DNA from: Macropodus opercularis
Lineage: Eukaryota; Chordata; Actinopteri; Anabantiformes; Osphronemidae
DNA: 64,000 bases
Assembly (NCBI GenBank): GCA_030770545.1
Contig: CM061106.1
Location: 72,001 to 136,000, forward strand
Direction: 5' to 3'
Shown here: positions 1 through 10,902 of the stretch, piece by piece
Layout of the letters: each line of letters starts with the position of its first letter
Numbering within the stretch: position 1 is the stretch's first letter
Made by a program: the position numbers and the translations under genes
The notes under the pieces: generated by a model
Databases searched by the model: none
Told to the model about the DNA's origin: nothing
The model's input: the letters and a program-made list of their open reading frames with translations, nothing else

Positions 1-390
1 TCCCAAGCATCCAGTTAATCTTCATCATGTGCTTCAAAGCAGAAACGCTGGCCGGGCTTCCTCTTAAATCGAAGCCAGCTGCTCAACATGCTGCTCAACA
101 TGCTGCTGTACATTCTCCACATGTGACTGAACCCCTCACAGCTGATCGAGCCCTCGTTAGACGTCCTGCACCGCGTGACATTGAATGGAGAAATGAATCA
201 GCTTGATTTGGTTGTAACCTGCATTCACATTAAATGCACCAGTACAGTGGCGGAGACTAGGTTTATCTGGAGCAGTTGCCCCGGTACAAAAGTAACCAAT
301 GTGAACTGGCCCTGGATGAAGCCCAGAACAAACCAACGGCGCCGTGGTTCTTCCGGGGGAAGCTGCTATATGTGCTGCGTAGCTTCCCAC
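1..390. other. tmpo intron, left edge of window
   Basis: This stretch follows the fourth tmpo coding exon on the minus strand and should be intron. I looked for the next LAP2-beta exon, which in human starts with a SYSQAG-like stretch, and did not see it. The short open frames here are continuations of exon 4 past its likely donor or shadows on the other strand. No RNA gene or repeat was recognised. Confidence 0.5.
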
Positions 391-3300
391 CGTGTGGTGC
401 TGGCTGCTGCGGGTGCGGCCAGTGACGGGCATCTTCCCTCGGCTCCTCGCCGGCCTCTCCGCCACCGGAGCTGGCTCGGGCTCCGCCACGGGCTCTGCCA
501 CGGGCCCCGGCTTTGGTTCTGGTTCTGCCGTCGCCTCTGACAAAAGACAGCACACATGTGACTGAGGTTCAGGACAAAAACGTGGAAGAAGTTCAGTTCA
601 CTTTATTCCTATAGCATTAATTCACATTAAAGTAGGTTCAAGGCCTCACTACCTGAAAAACAAATCCCACTTCCTTTAACCCTGACACTGAACTGGGATC
701 CAACATTTACTGTGAGCTCGCTCTGACCCAACAGACCAAAGGCTGCGTGTTGCTAAACTGCCCACGTCAGCGATCTAGATCTTCACTTCTACTCAGCAAC
801 GCCCTTCGTCCTACCGTCCTCCTTGTCGCTGTACAAGTCGGCCTCGGAGCCGTTGTGGTTGACCTGCGTCTCAGCGTGGACCAGCTGTGGCTGTGCAGCA
901 CCGTCCTGCAGCAGCTCCTGCAGCTTCTTCTCATACAGCTTCCGGGTGGTGGCTGGGAGAACGACAAGAGAAGATCAATCATTCAACAAACACGTTGTAG
1001 GGTTTAACTAATACTAAGCAGCAATAACGAATACTTTGCACTTTAAGTAAGTGGAAAGAGAAAAAACAGAGATAGTCTGGTTAGTGTGAAGCCGTTTCAC
1101 AGCGACTGCATTCGACGCCAGACGTCCCAACGTCCCGTAGCAGAGTCTGGAACATGGCGGGTTAAAGGCGAAGCACTGGACGGTTTAAGGCTGGTCTGTG
1201 GAACAGATGTGCTCCGTCCACTGCTACATGTCTCCTCTGGTAACATCGTTAGGTATATACTACGCTATACACCGACCGATTAGTCAGACGTGTGTAACAG
1301 ACATCAAATCCTGGATGTCCTGTAACTTCCTACAACTAAACTTATAGTTGGTGCTAAAACCACAGAGACTCATTATTGAATCAGATTGTTTCTCTGATGA
1401 CATAATGTTCTTCAGCTTCAGGTTCTACTGTAGGAACCTTGGTGTCATCTTTGACCCAGTTCTCTCCTTTACATCCTACATTACAGAATCTCTAGAACCT
1501 CCTGCGAATGTTGCTAAAATCAGGAGCATCCTCTCACAGAGTGAAGGAGCCTTTTTCTTTAGAGATATTCTTGTAGGTATGTGACTCTAGATATTCAGCT
1601 TTATAATACGATGCACAGTACGATTCCCTGGCGACGCTTTGGGCTGTTGGTGACCAGGACCAGGTCCAGTGTCCGGTAGACGTCGCTTATATCTACAGCA
1701 TCCAGCACTGAGCCCGGGTGCGTGTCACAGCTCCAACGGTTTAGGTCAACTCAGACGCCGCTCAGTGTCCCTGTGAGCGACGCTGGGCACGGCCGGAGCT
1801 GCGGCAGCGCGAGGCCCGGAGCACCGGGAGGACTCACCCACAACCGGACCCGCATCCACCCCGAGCTTGAGCAGCTCGGCCCTCAGGCCCTCGTCGGTCA
1901 GCGCAGTCACATCCAGCTCATCTGGTTGAACCTTGTCTGGCTTCCTGGAGGTTTTCTGTGGCAGCGTGACAGAGACGGCGTTAGTACAGTGGAGGAACGT
2001 CACTGATTCATTGTTGCCCTGAGGCGATGAAATCAATTAAACACAGGAAGCGAGACCACAGTCAGTACTTACAGCAACCACTTACTAGGATTTATCGTCC
2101 TACCGACGCGGTTTCTGAACAGCTGAGTCCATAAAAATCTAAATTAAACTGCACAAACACCATTTGAAAGTCAACCTAGAAGCCTGACGATGACAAACAA
2201 ACGGTAAACAGCTGGAGGCAGCCGTGACAGACGGCAGACGGGAAATGAAGTGTGTGACCTCTGGATTTAAGGCCAGCGTCTCGTGCTCAGCTGCCAGGAA
2301 ATGAGGCTGCATGCACCGAATGTTTTCTGCCCCAATAACCGGACGGAGTTCAGAACTGAACCGCTGACAAGAGCCTTCCAGACAACAGGTCGCGCAGCTC
2401 TGCAAGTAAACACGCAAGCATCTCATTTCAGAGTAAAAGCCCTCACATGCGGCTGAACGCCTTCGGTCACCTGCCATGTACAGATACAGGCTGGACGTCA
2501 CAGCCCAGTGGTCCGAGGAGACCACCCTCACCTCCCAGCCGTAAAGCTGCCCTCTGAGCACAGCCTGCCAGGCCTGGATCGCCAACACCACGGTGCATCT
2601 GCACACGACAAACTGGAGCCTACGTTCAAGTGCTGAAAAATGTGAGGAATGAATCTGTGTCCGCCCGCAGCCTGTAATCAGCCACATAGCGGCTTCAGAC
2701 ACCTCCTCCTGTATCAAGCTTCACCTCCTGGGTCTGAAGCGTTAACGGGTCTGCGTTGGCCCATCAGCTGACAGAACTGGACTAATGGCCATTTGTGAGC
2801 ACATCAGCCCTTCGTGAACAGACGTTTGGGAAAGTCACGCAACACGTTTCCGTCTCTCGTTTGAGGGCTTTTGGCTTAAAAACACCGGGTTGGAGCAGGA
2901 GAGAGGCCTGAGCCTCGACGCCTGTGATTAACTCCACCAAACCTGGGAAGAACACACCATGACAGAGATCCAGGCCCAGGACTGAAGGCACCGCAGCAGG
3001 AGGAGCGTGAAGTGGAAATAAAACGACGTTAAAACGTGTGAAACCAGCTTCTGCCCTGGTTCAGCTGCTGAGGTTTGTTACTTGCACGTGACATAATCCA
3101 CACTGAGAGACTGTGGACGCTCCACGGCCACACGTGACACATGCGTCCAACACCGAGGACGCAGCTTTACAGCAGGACGCAGCTGCGTCCAGGCCTGTTA
3201 CCTGCCGCCTCATCAGCTGCGTCCAGGCCTGTTACCTGCCGCCTCGTCACCTGCGACGCTTCCAGGGATGAGCGGACGGGAGTCGGGCTGAGCGTCGGCT

Positions 3301-3691
3301 CGAACCAGCTGCTTGTGCCGCAGAAAAGCCGGAAACCTCAGCAGGGAAGTGAAAGCTGAGGATCCGATCCGCACCCGGGCATCGGGCTCATGGGTGGGAC
3401 CGCTCAGAGAGAACCGGGGCCGCCTGGCGTCAGACCAAGGCCCTTTTCAAACAAACTCACTCTGCCGGACGAGCGGCTCCGGCCGGACACCGCGGGCGGC
3501 GGCGGCTCGTCGTCGCTGGAGAAGGCGTCTGCCGCACGCTTGTGGTTCTGGGCGCTCAGGTTCTGGATGTACAGCTGCACGTACACGTCCTTGGGCGGGT
3601 TCCCGCTCGGAAGCGCCACGTTGTTGGCCAGCAGCTCGCTCTTCAGCTTGTCCTTGGTGAGCACCGACGGGTCGTCCAGGTACTCCTGCAT
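391..3691 (-). CDS. tmpo: Thymopoietin / lamina-associated polypeptide 2 (partial, 5' end)
   Basis: LAP2 is an inner-nuclear-membrane or nucleoplasmic LEM protein that binds BAF, chromatin and lamins. Four minus-strand exons join in frame: 3461-3691, 1838-1955, 815-952 and 391-536 (211 codons). Exon 1 starts with ATG at 3691 and encodes the N-terminal LEM-like domain (residues about 5-48, with DPSVLTKDKLKSEL and KDVYVQLY). Exons 2 and 3 encode the LEM domain (about 89-131, ELDVTALTDEGL then TTRKLYEKK), which contacts BAF. Exon 4 is rich in Glu/Pro/Ala and ends in an RGKMPVTGRTR stretch like human GRAKTPVT near the end of the region shared by all LAP2 isoforms. Donors are GTGAGT, GTGAGT, GTAGGA and GTGGGA. 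The last is weak, so the exon 4 end is the least certain point. Isoform-specific exons and any transmembrane segment lie outside the window. Confidence 0.93.
1300..1560 (+). mobile_element. LINE (L2/Rex1-like) reverse transcriptase fragment
   Basis: One plus-strand frame reads DIKSWMSCNFLQLN, then after a single in-frame TAG continues through KPQRLIIESD, NLGVIFDPVLSF and a degraded AKIRSILSQSE. These are the spaced landmarks of the region after the RT catalytic core in fish L2/Rex1-type non-LTR retrotransposons. The copy lies in tmpo intron 2, antisense to the host gene. It lacks both ends and the catalytic core and has a stop, so it is a dead fragment. The family call (L2 versus Rex1/CR1) is inference. 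Confidence 0.8.
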
Positions 3692-3820
3692 GTCTGCGTG
3701 CGATGAGCAGCCTCGGCGGCCTAACTGCGCTAGCTCTCACCGAGGGGAGGTCGGGGCGAGCAGCGCCGCTCGGCGGCTCGGGTCGGCACAGCAAACGCTG
3801 GGCGAGCACGAAACGCACAC

Positions 3821-4725
3821 CCCCTGTCCCAGCAGGGCTGAGCTGCCACAGGCTCCACCGGCTCCTGGTGCATGTAGATGTGCGCCTCCTGTCTCTAGTG
3901 CATGTAGATGTGCGCCTCCTGTCTCTGGTGCATGTAGATGTGCGCCTCCTGTCCCTGGTGCATATAGATGTACACCTCCTGTCCCAGCAGGGCTGAGCTG
4001 CTACGGGCTCCACCGGCTCCTGGTGCATGTAGATGTGCGCCTCCTGTCTCTGGTGCATATAGATGTGCGCCTCCTGTCCCTGGTACATAAAGATGTGCGC
4101 CTCCTGTCCCTGGTGTATATAGATGTGCGCCTCCTGTCCCTGGTACATAAAGATGTGCGCCTCCTGTCCCTGGTGCATGTAGATGTGCGCCTCCTGTCTC
4201 TAGTGCATGTAGATGTGCGCCTCCTGTCTCTGGTGTATATAGATGTGCGCCTCCTGTCCCTGGTGCATATAGATGTACACCTCCTGTCCCAGCAGGGCTG
4301 AGCTGCTACGGGCTCCACCGGCTCCTGGTGCATGTAGATGTGCGCCTCCTGTCTCTGGTGCATATAGATGTGCGCCTCCTGTCCCTGGTACATAAAGATG
4401 TGCGCCTCCTGTCCCTGGTGTATATAGATGTGCGCCTCCTGTCCCTGGTGCATATAGATGTACACCTCCTGTCCCAGCAGGGCTGAGCTGCTACGGGCTC
4501 CACCGGCTCCTGGTGCATGTAGATGTGCGCCTCCTGTCTCTGGTGCATGTAGATGTGCGCCTCCTGTCTCTGGTGCATGGAGATGTGCGCCTCCTGTCTC
4601 TGGTGCATGGAGATGTGCGCCTCCTGTCTCTGGTGCATGGAGATGTGCGCCTCCTGTCTCTGGTGCATGGAGATGTGCGCCTCCTGTCTCTGGTGCATGT
4701 AGGTGTGCGCCTCCTGTCCCTGCAG
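3821..4725. repeat. 30-bp minisatellite upstream of tmpo
   Basis: About 27 copies of a 30-bp unit (core GTGCATGTAGATGTGCGCCT, then CCTGTCTCTG) run in tandem. The array is cut by four copies of a 35-bp block that begins CAGCAGGGCTGAGCTG, at 3830, 3985, 4290 and 4475. The spacings are 155, 305 and 185 bp, each equal to 35 plus a whole number of 30-bp units, so there is a higher-order organisation. The array starts 130 bp upstream of the tmpo ATG, in its promoter or 5' UTR. Long open frames across it in several frames arise because 30 is divisible by 3 and are not taken as genes. Confidence 0.95.
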
Positions 4726-5350
4726 ATGGTCACAACGGGCCTCCCTCAAAGCGGTTCAGGCCGGTCTTTAAAACAGAAAACCCTGCACACGTCGTAGCTG
4801 GAGACCGGTACGGGGAATCGAGCCGTGCAGGCCCAGAAGGTGGCGTGTGCAGCAGCTTTGTGTGTGAACCCGTGTCAACGTTTGCAACAGAACGTTCCCA
4901 CTTATCCCCAGGCGAGAAGGAAAACAAGCACACGCTGCTCTTATGCATTACAACGCAAAACAGTAACGCACTGATTTATTTCTTCATCAGACGCAAAGAC
5001 AAACCAAACTGGAAAAGTCAGCCACTTCCCTTTCACTTTGTCACAACACAAATTTCTTTAGATACTTTATGAACTAGTACAACAGTACAGAGCTGTCAAA
5101 GCAAGGCTAAAAAAAAAAAAAAAGAATGCATCATTAGCACAAACTGTGCAACTACCACCACCTTTTTATAACTATGAACTGAAAAAAGCATTGGTCCAGC
5201 TCATCAAACACTGTGAAACCAAAACTGATCTTTGCATAATGAGGTCTGGAGAATCCAGGGGCCGAGGGAAGTTAAAGTGGGTTTAAGCAGCCAGACGGGG
5301 GCTGATCAGAGAGAAAGCAGGCAGCGATGACACACTCACAGCTCTACTGC
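4726..5350. other. Intergenic, tmpo 5' side to strap 3' side
   Basis: No gene recognised. It holds a run of A residues near 5109-5123 and AT-rich sequence. Part may be downstream flank or an extended 3' UTR of strap. Confidence 0.5.
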
Positions 5351-5356
5351 TTTATT
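5351..5356 (-). terminator. Candidate poly(A) signal of strap
   Basis: The minus strand reads AATAAA about 200 bases after the strap stop codon at 5559. It is the first canonical hexamer downstream. Use of the site is inferred. Confidence 0.6.
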
Positions 5357-5558
5357 CCCCAGCCCATACTGTCCACACGCTGCGCTAAACCCACGTCTAC
5401 GTGTTGAGCTGTGTGAGAGATGGATGTCTATGGCGAACAGGGCACACGTAATATCCACGAGCTCCTGCTGGACGGAGAAGCTCGACTCCTCTCCTTGGTG
5501 GGGCGTGACGGAGAACCCAGGATCATTCCTCCGCTCGTGTCGCTGCGCCGCTTCCTCT

Positions 5559-7991
5559 TCAGGCTTTGATCTCGGGAGCTGAGGTGTAGAGCGGCTCAGA
5601 GTTCTCCGACGCCAGGTCCTCTGAGGGAACAAACAAACAGAAGTGCAGCGGTGTTCAGTGTCCAGCTCGTCTGTTGAACCCGCTACGACGGGACAACATT
5701 ATTAAAGTACAGTAGCGGCAGCGGTTACCAGGAAGGACACACTTCCACAGGCCATAGGTTTTCCCGACGGCGGTCTGCCACAGGCGGAGGGTGCCGTCTT
5801 CAGAGCCGCTGGCGTAGAGCTCGCCGTCAGGACTGAAGCGAACGCAGTGGACGGGGCCAAAGTGACCCTTGTAGGACTCTGCACAAAGTAAGGAGAACGT
5901 GGGTCAAGCTCTTCAGCGCGTTAGAAACTCCTGAGGAAAACCTACGGGGCCCTGACTCTTACCCAGCTCCTCTTTTGTGCTGTAATCAAATTTATAGAGC
6001 TTGAAGTCATCTCCGCCGGCCACAAAGAAGTCCTTCTCTGGGTGGAGGGAGGCCGAGCTAATGGGAGCTGGGGCTTCCACGGCCTTGATCAGGTCCAGGC
6101 TTCAACGTGTAACCACCATTATTACTCATGACAGCAATCAGACATCAGTAAACAGCGCTTGGTTTAACGTGTGCCGTACCTCAGAGCGTTGTAGAACGCA
6201 ATCGTCTTCCCGTACGTGATCACAAGAATCTCCCCATCAGCCACATACTCCATGCTGCTCACGCACGTGTCGAAGGTCAGCGTCTTCACCTCCTCCATGG
6301 AGGTTCTGTCCCACAGTCTGGACACACACACAAGCTTTAGCATGAACTAGGACTTTCAGCACATGCCAGGGAGGCCTTTCACTGACCGGATGGTTTTGTC
6401 GTCGGCAGCAGAGAGAATCTGCCTGTCGTCGTTGCACCACAGTGCTTTCTTTATTGCTGAGGTGTGTCCTGGAATCTCCTGTGGTGCTGAGGGACAAAGT
6501 ACGAACGAAGGAAAACGTGATACAAAATCAGGGTCGTCACCACCAGCTGCGTCGCAGGACTTTTAACGTGTCACCTGATGCAGCTGTACACAAGCAACTT
6601 GGCCTTGATGCGTTCACTGACCTGCTTCAGGGTCAACGAGATCATATATCCGCAGCAGCTTGTCATTTCCCCCAGTCAGTAGACAGTTGCTGTCCTGCAA
6701 AGGAGACGCAACCAGTTTCACATCTAACAAAATGATTTAGTGTCGCTACGTTAAAAAGATCACACACCAACGCAGAACAGACGTCGTACGTGTGCAGTGA
6801 GGGCAGCAGAGCGAGCCTCCACAAGCCACTTACATGAGTAAAGCTGACGGTCTTGACGATGTGCTTGTGTGCCAGCGTCAGGACCTCGTCTCCACTCACT
6901 GCATCCCACACCTTTCTGGAAAGCACGTGGTTACAACCGATTAAGAAGCAGCAGTAACTAATGGCTCTTTGAGCAAAGCTGAATAACAAGTTCAAGCAGA
7001 GCAAGGATTCTGCACTGACGGCGCTGAGCTTGGGCCTCGTCTGTAGAGAAGAGCCGTTTGGACGCGTCTCCTACAGGGACAGTTCTGTGCTGTTCTTGTG
7101 ACCACACGTGCCCCATAAATGACAAGTAGTATGTCAAGGTTGATGTTGGCAGAGCCAGAAGTTAACCAGCGCTGCTCAGCAGGGTTTTGGTTTTCAGGCC
7201 CTGTCTCCGTTCTTCCTACTGGAGTCGGCAGAACCACTACAGACGTCATCACTGGCACGGACGACCCAGCTCCTGCAGTCTGTTAGAATCTGCTCCCCAT
7301 CGATCTACTGTTATACGCCCGAACTCCAAAGCAGGAGCAAACCTCCACTTGGGCTCGATTCATTGGCGCCAATATGCAGAACCAACGCTCACATTTCATT
7401 AGATGTGACGAACCCTAAAAATAAAACCAGCAAACAGTGTGACTCTAAGGCTGGTGCGTGCTGCATAGCATCGGCCTTGGCTGCTACTGAACGGGCTCCA
7501 GCAGCCACGTGGACCGTTCGGGTACCGGTTCAGTGGAAGATGAGCAGAATTCGGCCCAACCCCGCTAAGGAGGGCGTTGCCCCGGGTGAGACCGTTCCCC
7601 CAGGACTCACGCTGTGAAGTCTGCGGCCGCGGTGGCCGCCTTGGTGGCGTCCGTGTTCAGGGTGGCTCCCCAGACAGCGCCTTTGTGACCCAGAAACGTT
7701 CCGATCCAGTCCCCTGTGTCTCCCTGGCGCAACATGGGTTTGCCATCTGCGGAGAGGAGCAGCACAGACGACACGTTCAAAGCCACATCATATCAATACG
7801 TTACGTCTCCACAGCTGGTCGAACCAGCGACAGGCGGCACCGCGGGAGCCGCTATTAAGGCAGCGCCTTCCCGCCTCACCCTTGCAGGCGCTGATGAGGA
7901 AGTAGCCGTAGGGGGTGATCCCGCTGAAGGCCAGGTCAACCACGGGCCGGGTGTGACCCGAGCAGGTGAGCGGAGTCTGTCTCATCGCCAT
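5559..7991 (-). CDS. strap: Serine/threonine kinase receptor-associated protein (WD40)
   Basis: STRAP (UNRIP) is a WD40 beta-propeller scaffold that binds TGF-beta receptors and SMAD7, and in the cytoplasm joins the SMN complex. Nine minus-strand exons join in frame: 7880-7991, 7611-7746, 6834-6915, 6622-6694, 6387-6486, 6180-6317, 5963-6099, 5729-5878 and 5559-5620. They total 990 nt, giving 329 aa plus TGA. The start MAMRQTPLTCSGHTRP is nearly identical to the human protein. WD repeat stretches follow, such as KVWDAVSGDE, LLRIYDL, SADDKT then RLWD, FKLYKFDY and GSEDGTLRLWQT. All introns are GT-AG with consistent phases. The C-terminus (ASENSEPLYTSAPEIKA) matches the human end, but about 20 residues before it are absent, so the protein is 329 rather than 350 aa. 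No truncation or frameshift was seen. Identification is secure. Confidence 0.98.
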
Positions 7992-8330
7992 GGTGCAGCA
8001 GACGGGGGGCGCTAGGGGCTAGCTAGTAGGCTAGCTGGCTGGCTAGCTAGTAGGCTAGCTGCTTAGCTAGCGGCGAGACAACGAGGCAGCCGAGGTTGGG
8101 TTGGGTTCGTTCCGGTGAGCAGTGCGCGGCTCCTGGTCGGACGGTCTGAGAGCCAAACGGCAGGTCCACCTCCCAGCGAAGGATCGGCTGTCGCGCTAAT
8201 AGCTACAACATTGCAACTAACTAGCAACGTGCGACGCGAGGTCCTGCCAGAGAGCCGATGTAGCTAGCGGTGACTGCTTCCGGCGCCACGCTTTCAAAGT
8301 AAAAGCTGAAGCCCGGTCCTCGCTCAAAGG
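7992..8330 (-). promoter_or_regulatory. strap 5' UTR and CpG-rich promoter region
   Basis: The sequence just upstream of the strap ATG is rich in CpG. It contains a cluster of overlapping palindromic GCTAGC/AGCTAGC words at about 8008-8073, separated by GTAG and TGGCTG spacers. No TATA box is obvious at a fixed distance. The promoter call rests on position and composition only. Confidence 0.45.
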
Positions 8331-10092
8331 CTCAGCTGCAGCACGTGCCCGCATCCTTATGGGTCACAGCCCGACCCGGACTGTTTATTCATTAGGCAGA
8401 GATGCTGAGAGCGATGTAGAGTAGTAAAGTACGATTTGATTGTAAAGAAACGAGACGGTTGTGTTTGTAATGAAGTAGAAAAGAGAAAAGGTTCACAGAG
8501 ATTTAAAACATACTGTTGGGTGTGTGGGAGAGAGTTTAACTAAAGGAACCAACCAGTGTAGACAGCGCGTCGCTCTGCCAGGCTGCTGCTTGGACAGATG
8601 AACACATCAGAGCTGGAAAATCAGGGACACGACTCTCAAAGAGCTGCACTTCCTCTAATAACGGCAAATGCTCAGAGCCAGTACTGTAACCATGAGGTCA
8701 TTCAGAACTAAAGTAGAAAAAATCTGCCCTCTCAACATCTAATGAACTGAATGAATGCGGGTCCTCTTCCCCGCCAGGAGGCGCTGTGGTTCTTAACCCA
8801 GCTGTCAGTCCGTTTGTCAGCATCCTTGTGTCTTCATACGGTACTGACCCCGTCAGTCAGCGTTTGCTGCTGCGTCTTCCCTCGTCTTGCATGTTCCTGG
8901 TTCTCCTCCCCCACAGCCACGAGCAGGAAGAACTATGAAAAGCTATGAAGTGCTATAACCAAGCGAAGCATCTCTGCTCGCTCAGAGTTTGAAACATTCA
9001 CTGCTCGTGACAGGGAAGAACTTAATCCACCTGATTGAATCCAGTCAGTCCTAGAATTAAGCCAAGTGTGGTCAAGTCACAGATCTGCTCAAAGTCATAG
9101 AGTCACGTCGAGTCATGAATCGTGTTGTAATCGAAACCTTGATGATTGGAAAAGAAAAGATGAATAAGATGAGAGAAGATCATTCAACTGTTACCACAGT
9201 GGAGAAATTCAACTGTTACCACGGCTACAAACAATCAGCAAGAAGTGAAAGGATGAAAGTGGAGCAAAGAACAAGATCCATTATACAAATGTACGACTGT
9301 TACCAGACACTGAACATAAAGGTTTGTGTGTTGCTTTCACATTTGAAAGGCAGCCGTTGTTAACCAGGCTCCAAATCCTTTCTGATCATTCCAAGGTGTC
9401 CTGGCTTCACTGAAAAGCAACAGTTGTGTTTTTATGCCAGGACCCTTTGGTGCCACAATTCATTTCCGTCAGCATCTTGCAGAGTCTGAGGAAATGCTGT
9501 GATCTTCCAGGAGGAGCTGAACTAGGATGAGCTGAAGCACATGTTTGCACAGATCGTTATCGACTGTGAAGAGGCTGTAGATCATTACAGTTTGAGGCCC
9601 ACAGCACACGGAGCCGTTTCAACGATTAGCCGGCTCTGGTTTTTATTTTATGATGCACAGGACGCTGTGTTTTATTGTGCAAGCTGCACACTGAATAATC
9701 CAACACCCACCAGAAGAACTGACTGACGTGGCCAAGACCAAGCAGCAGGAGCGTAACCGCTTGGTTTTCCATTCTGATTAAACATAAACAAGTCAATGCA
9801 CCCAAGCTAAACTACAAACTAGCCTTGTTTATGCTGAGTCAGCGTGACCAGCTAAAAGCAGTCAGACGTGAATGTCTGGATTTTACCCTGAGGTTGTGCA
9901 AACCGTGGGAGGAGCCTTGAGCTGAAGCGTCTCATGCGACGGACGCGTTACAGCTTCGCATTAAACGTGGACGTGACTGCTACCACGCGTGGTTGTTGCT
10001 AAGGTAGCAAATGCTACTGTGCTACCGAAGGCTAAAGCTGTTTCATGGTAGTGCTGAGAAGTAATTACCCCGACACAGCGTTGATCGACAGG
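8331..10092. other. Intergenic, strap promoter to mgst1 3' end
   Basis: No coding exon, RNA gene or mobile element was recognised on either strand. Short open frames (for example near 9115-9363) have no recognisable motif and no matching splice context. The imperfect word CAACTGTTACCAC occurs twice near 9185 and 9210. Confidence 0.4.
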
Positions 10093-10098
10093 TTTATT
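10093..10098 (-). terminator. Candidate poly(A) signal of mgst1
   Basis: The minus strand reads AATAAA about 110 bases after the mgst1 stop codon, a typical distance for a short 3' UTR. Confidence 0.6.
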
Positions 10099-10209
10099 AC
10101 CACCAGCTTTTCCACCCACACTTAAAAACTACAGGGAATACAACAATTTCATTCATTGTCAGGCTCAGTGACGCTGTAAAACTTTTAGCCTTCTACGGTT
10201 CCGGTGAGT

Positions 10210-10902
10210 CTAGAAAGCCGCGCTGAGCACCCGGTAAGCCATAGAGAACGTGACCAGCAGGCCCAGTACGTAGGCCAGACCCCTGGAGGGCTGAGGCAGC
10301 GCGAAGAGGTAGGCAATGGTGTGGAAGATCCGAGAGGCCGCGAAGAGGCGGAAGTGAAGCAGAGCGGTTCCGAGCTCGGGCCCCGTCAGGCAGTAGAGGA
10401 GGCCGAGCAGCACGAAGGGAACGACGTTCTCCAGGTCATTCCGGTGACACCTGGTCCACGACAAGCACAGTCAGAGGCCCATCAATCAGTGGCGGTCGAT
10501 GCTTATGATCGTGTCATGATTCATGTCTAGGCAGTTTGAAAGTACGGTGCAGACACCCAGGACTGGTGCCCTGATGTCGCTAGAACCTCTGCATTTGCAG
10601 GTCCGAGCGCCTCACCTTCGAACTCGCTCCACGTCTGCATTAGTTCTCACTAACTTCTTGTCTTTGGAGCCCACATCTTCCTCATTGTCAAAGGCCTAGA
10701 CGACAGCAAAAAGGCATGAAAGAAACAGTGTGGAGGGCAGCAGTCTCCCACCCAGCGCTTCCTCATACTAGGTCAACCAACTTACCCCTCTGGTTAGGCG
10801 GTAGAACGAAGTCACGGGCCCCATCAGCATCATTTTCACAATGACAATGGCGGCATAAGTACTGAAGGCCAGGAAAACCTCGCTTTGTGTTAGGTCTGCC
10901 AT
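10210..10902 (-). CDS. mgst1: Microsomal glutathione S-transferase 1
   Basis: MGST1 is a MAPEG-family trimeric membrane enzyme of the ER and outer mitochondrial membrane that conjugates glutathione to hydrophobic electrophiles and reduces lipid peroxides. Three exons join in frame: 10786-10902, 10616-10695 and 10210-10450 (438 nt, 145 aa). The start MADLTQSEVFLAFSTYA and the first membrane helix match the family. Exon 2 carries RTNADVERVRR. Exon 3 has NDLENVVPF, GLLYCLTGP, LHFRLFAASRIFHTIAYL and LPQPSRGLAYVLG, then SMAYRVL. The protein is about ten residues shorter than human. It lacks three near the N-terminus and about five in the cytosolic loop after helix 1, where the mammalian sensor Cys50 sits, and no Cys remains in that loop. 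The NLR gene upstream runs divergently. Confidence 0.96.

Noticed and set aside
3821..4725. Possible CRISPR-like array (regular short units with separators)
   Set aside because: Units are contiguous copies without unique spacers, and the genome is vertebrate.
3390..4749. Several open frames on both strands upstream of tmpo
   Set aside because: They are repeat translations of the 30-bp minisatellite or antisense shadows of tmpo exon 1.
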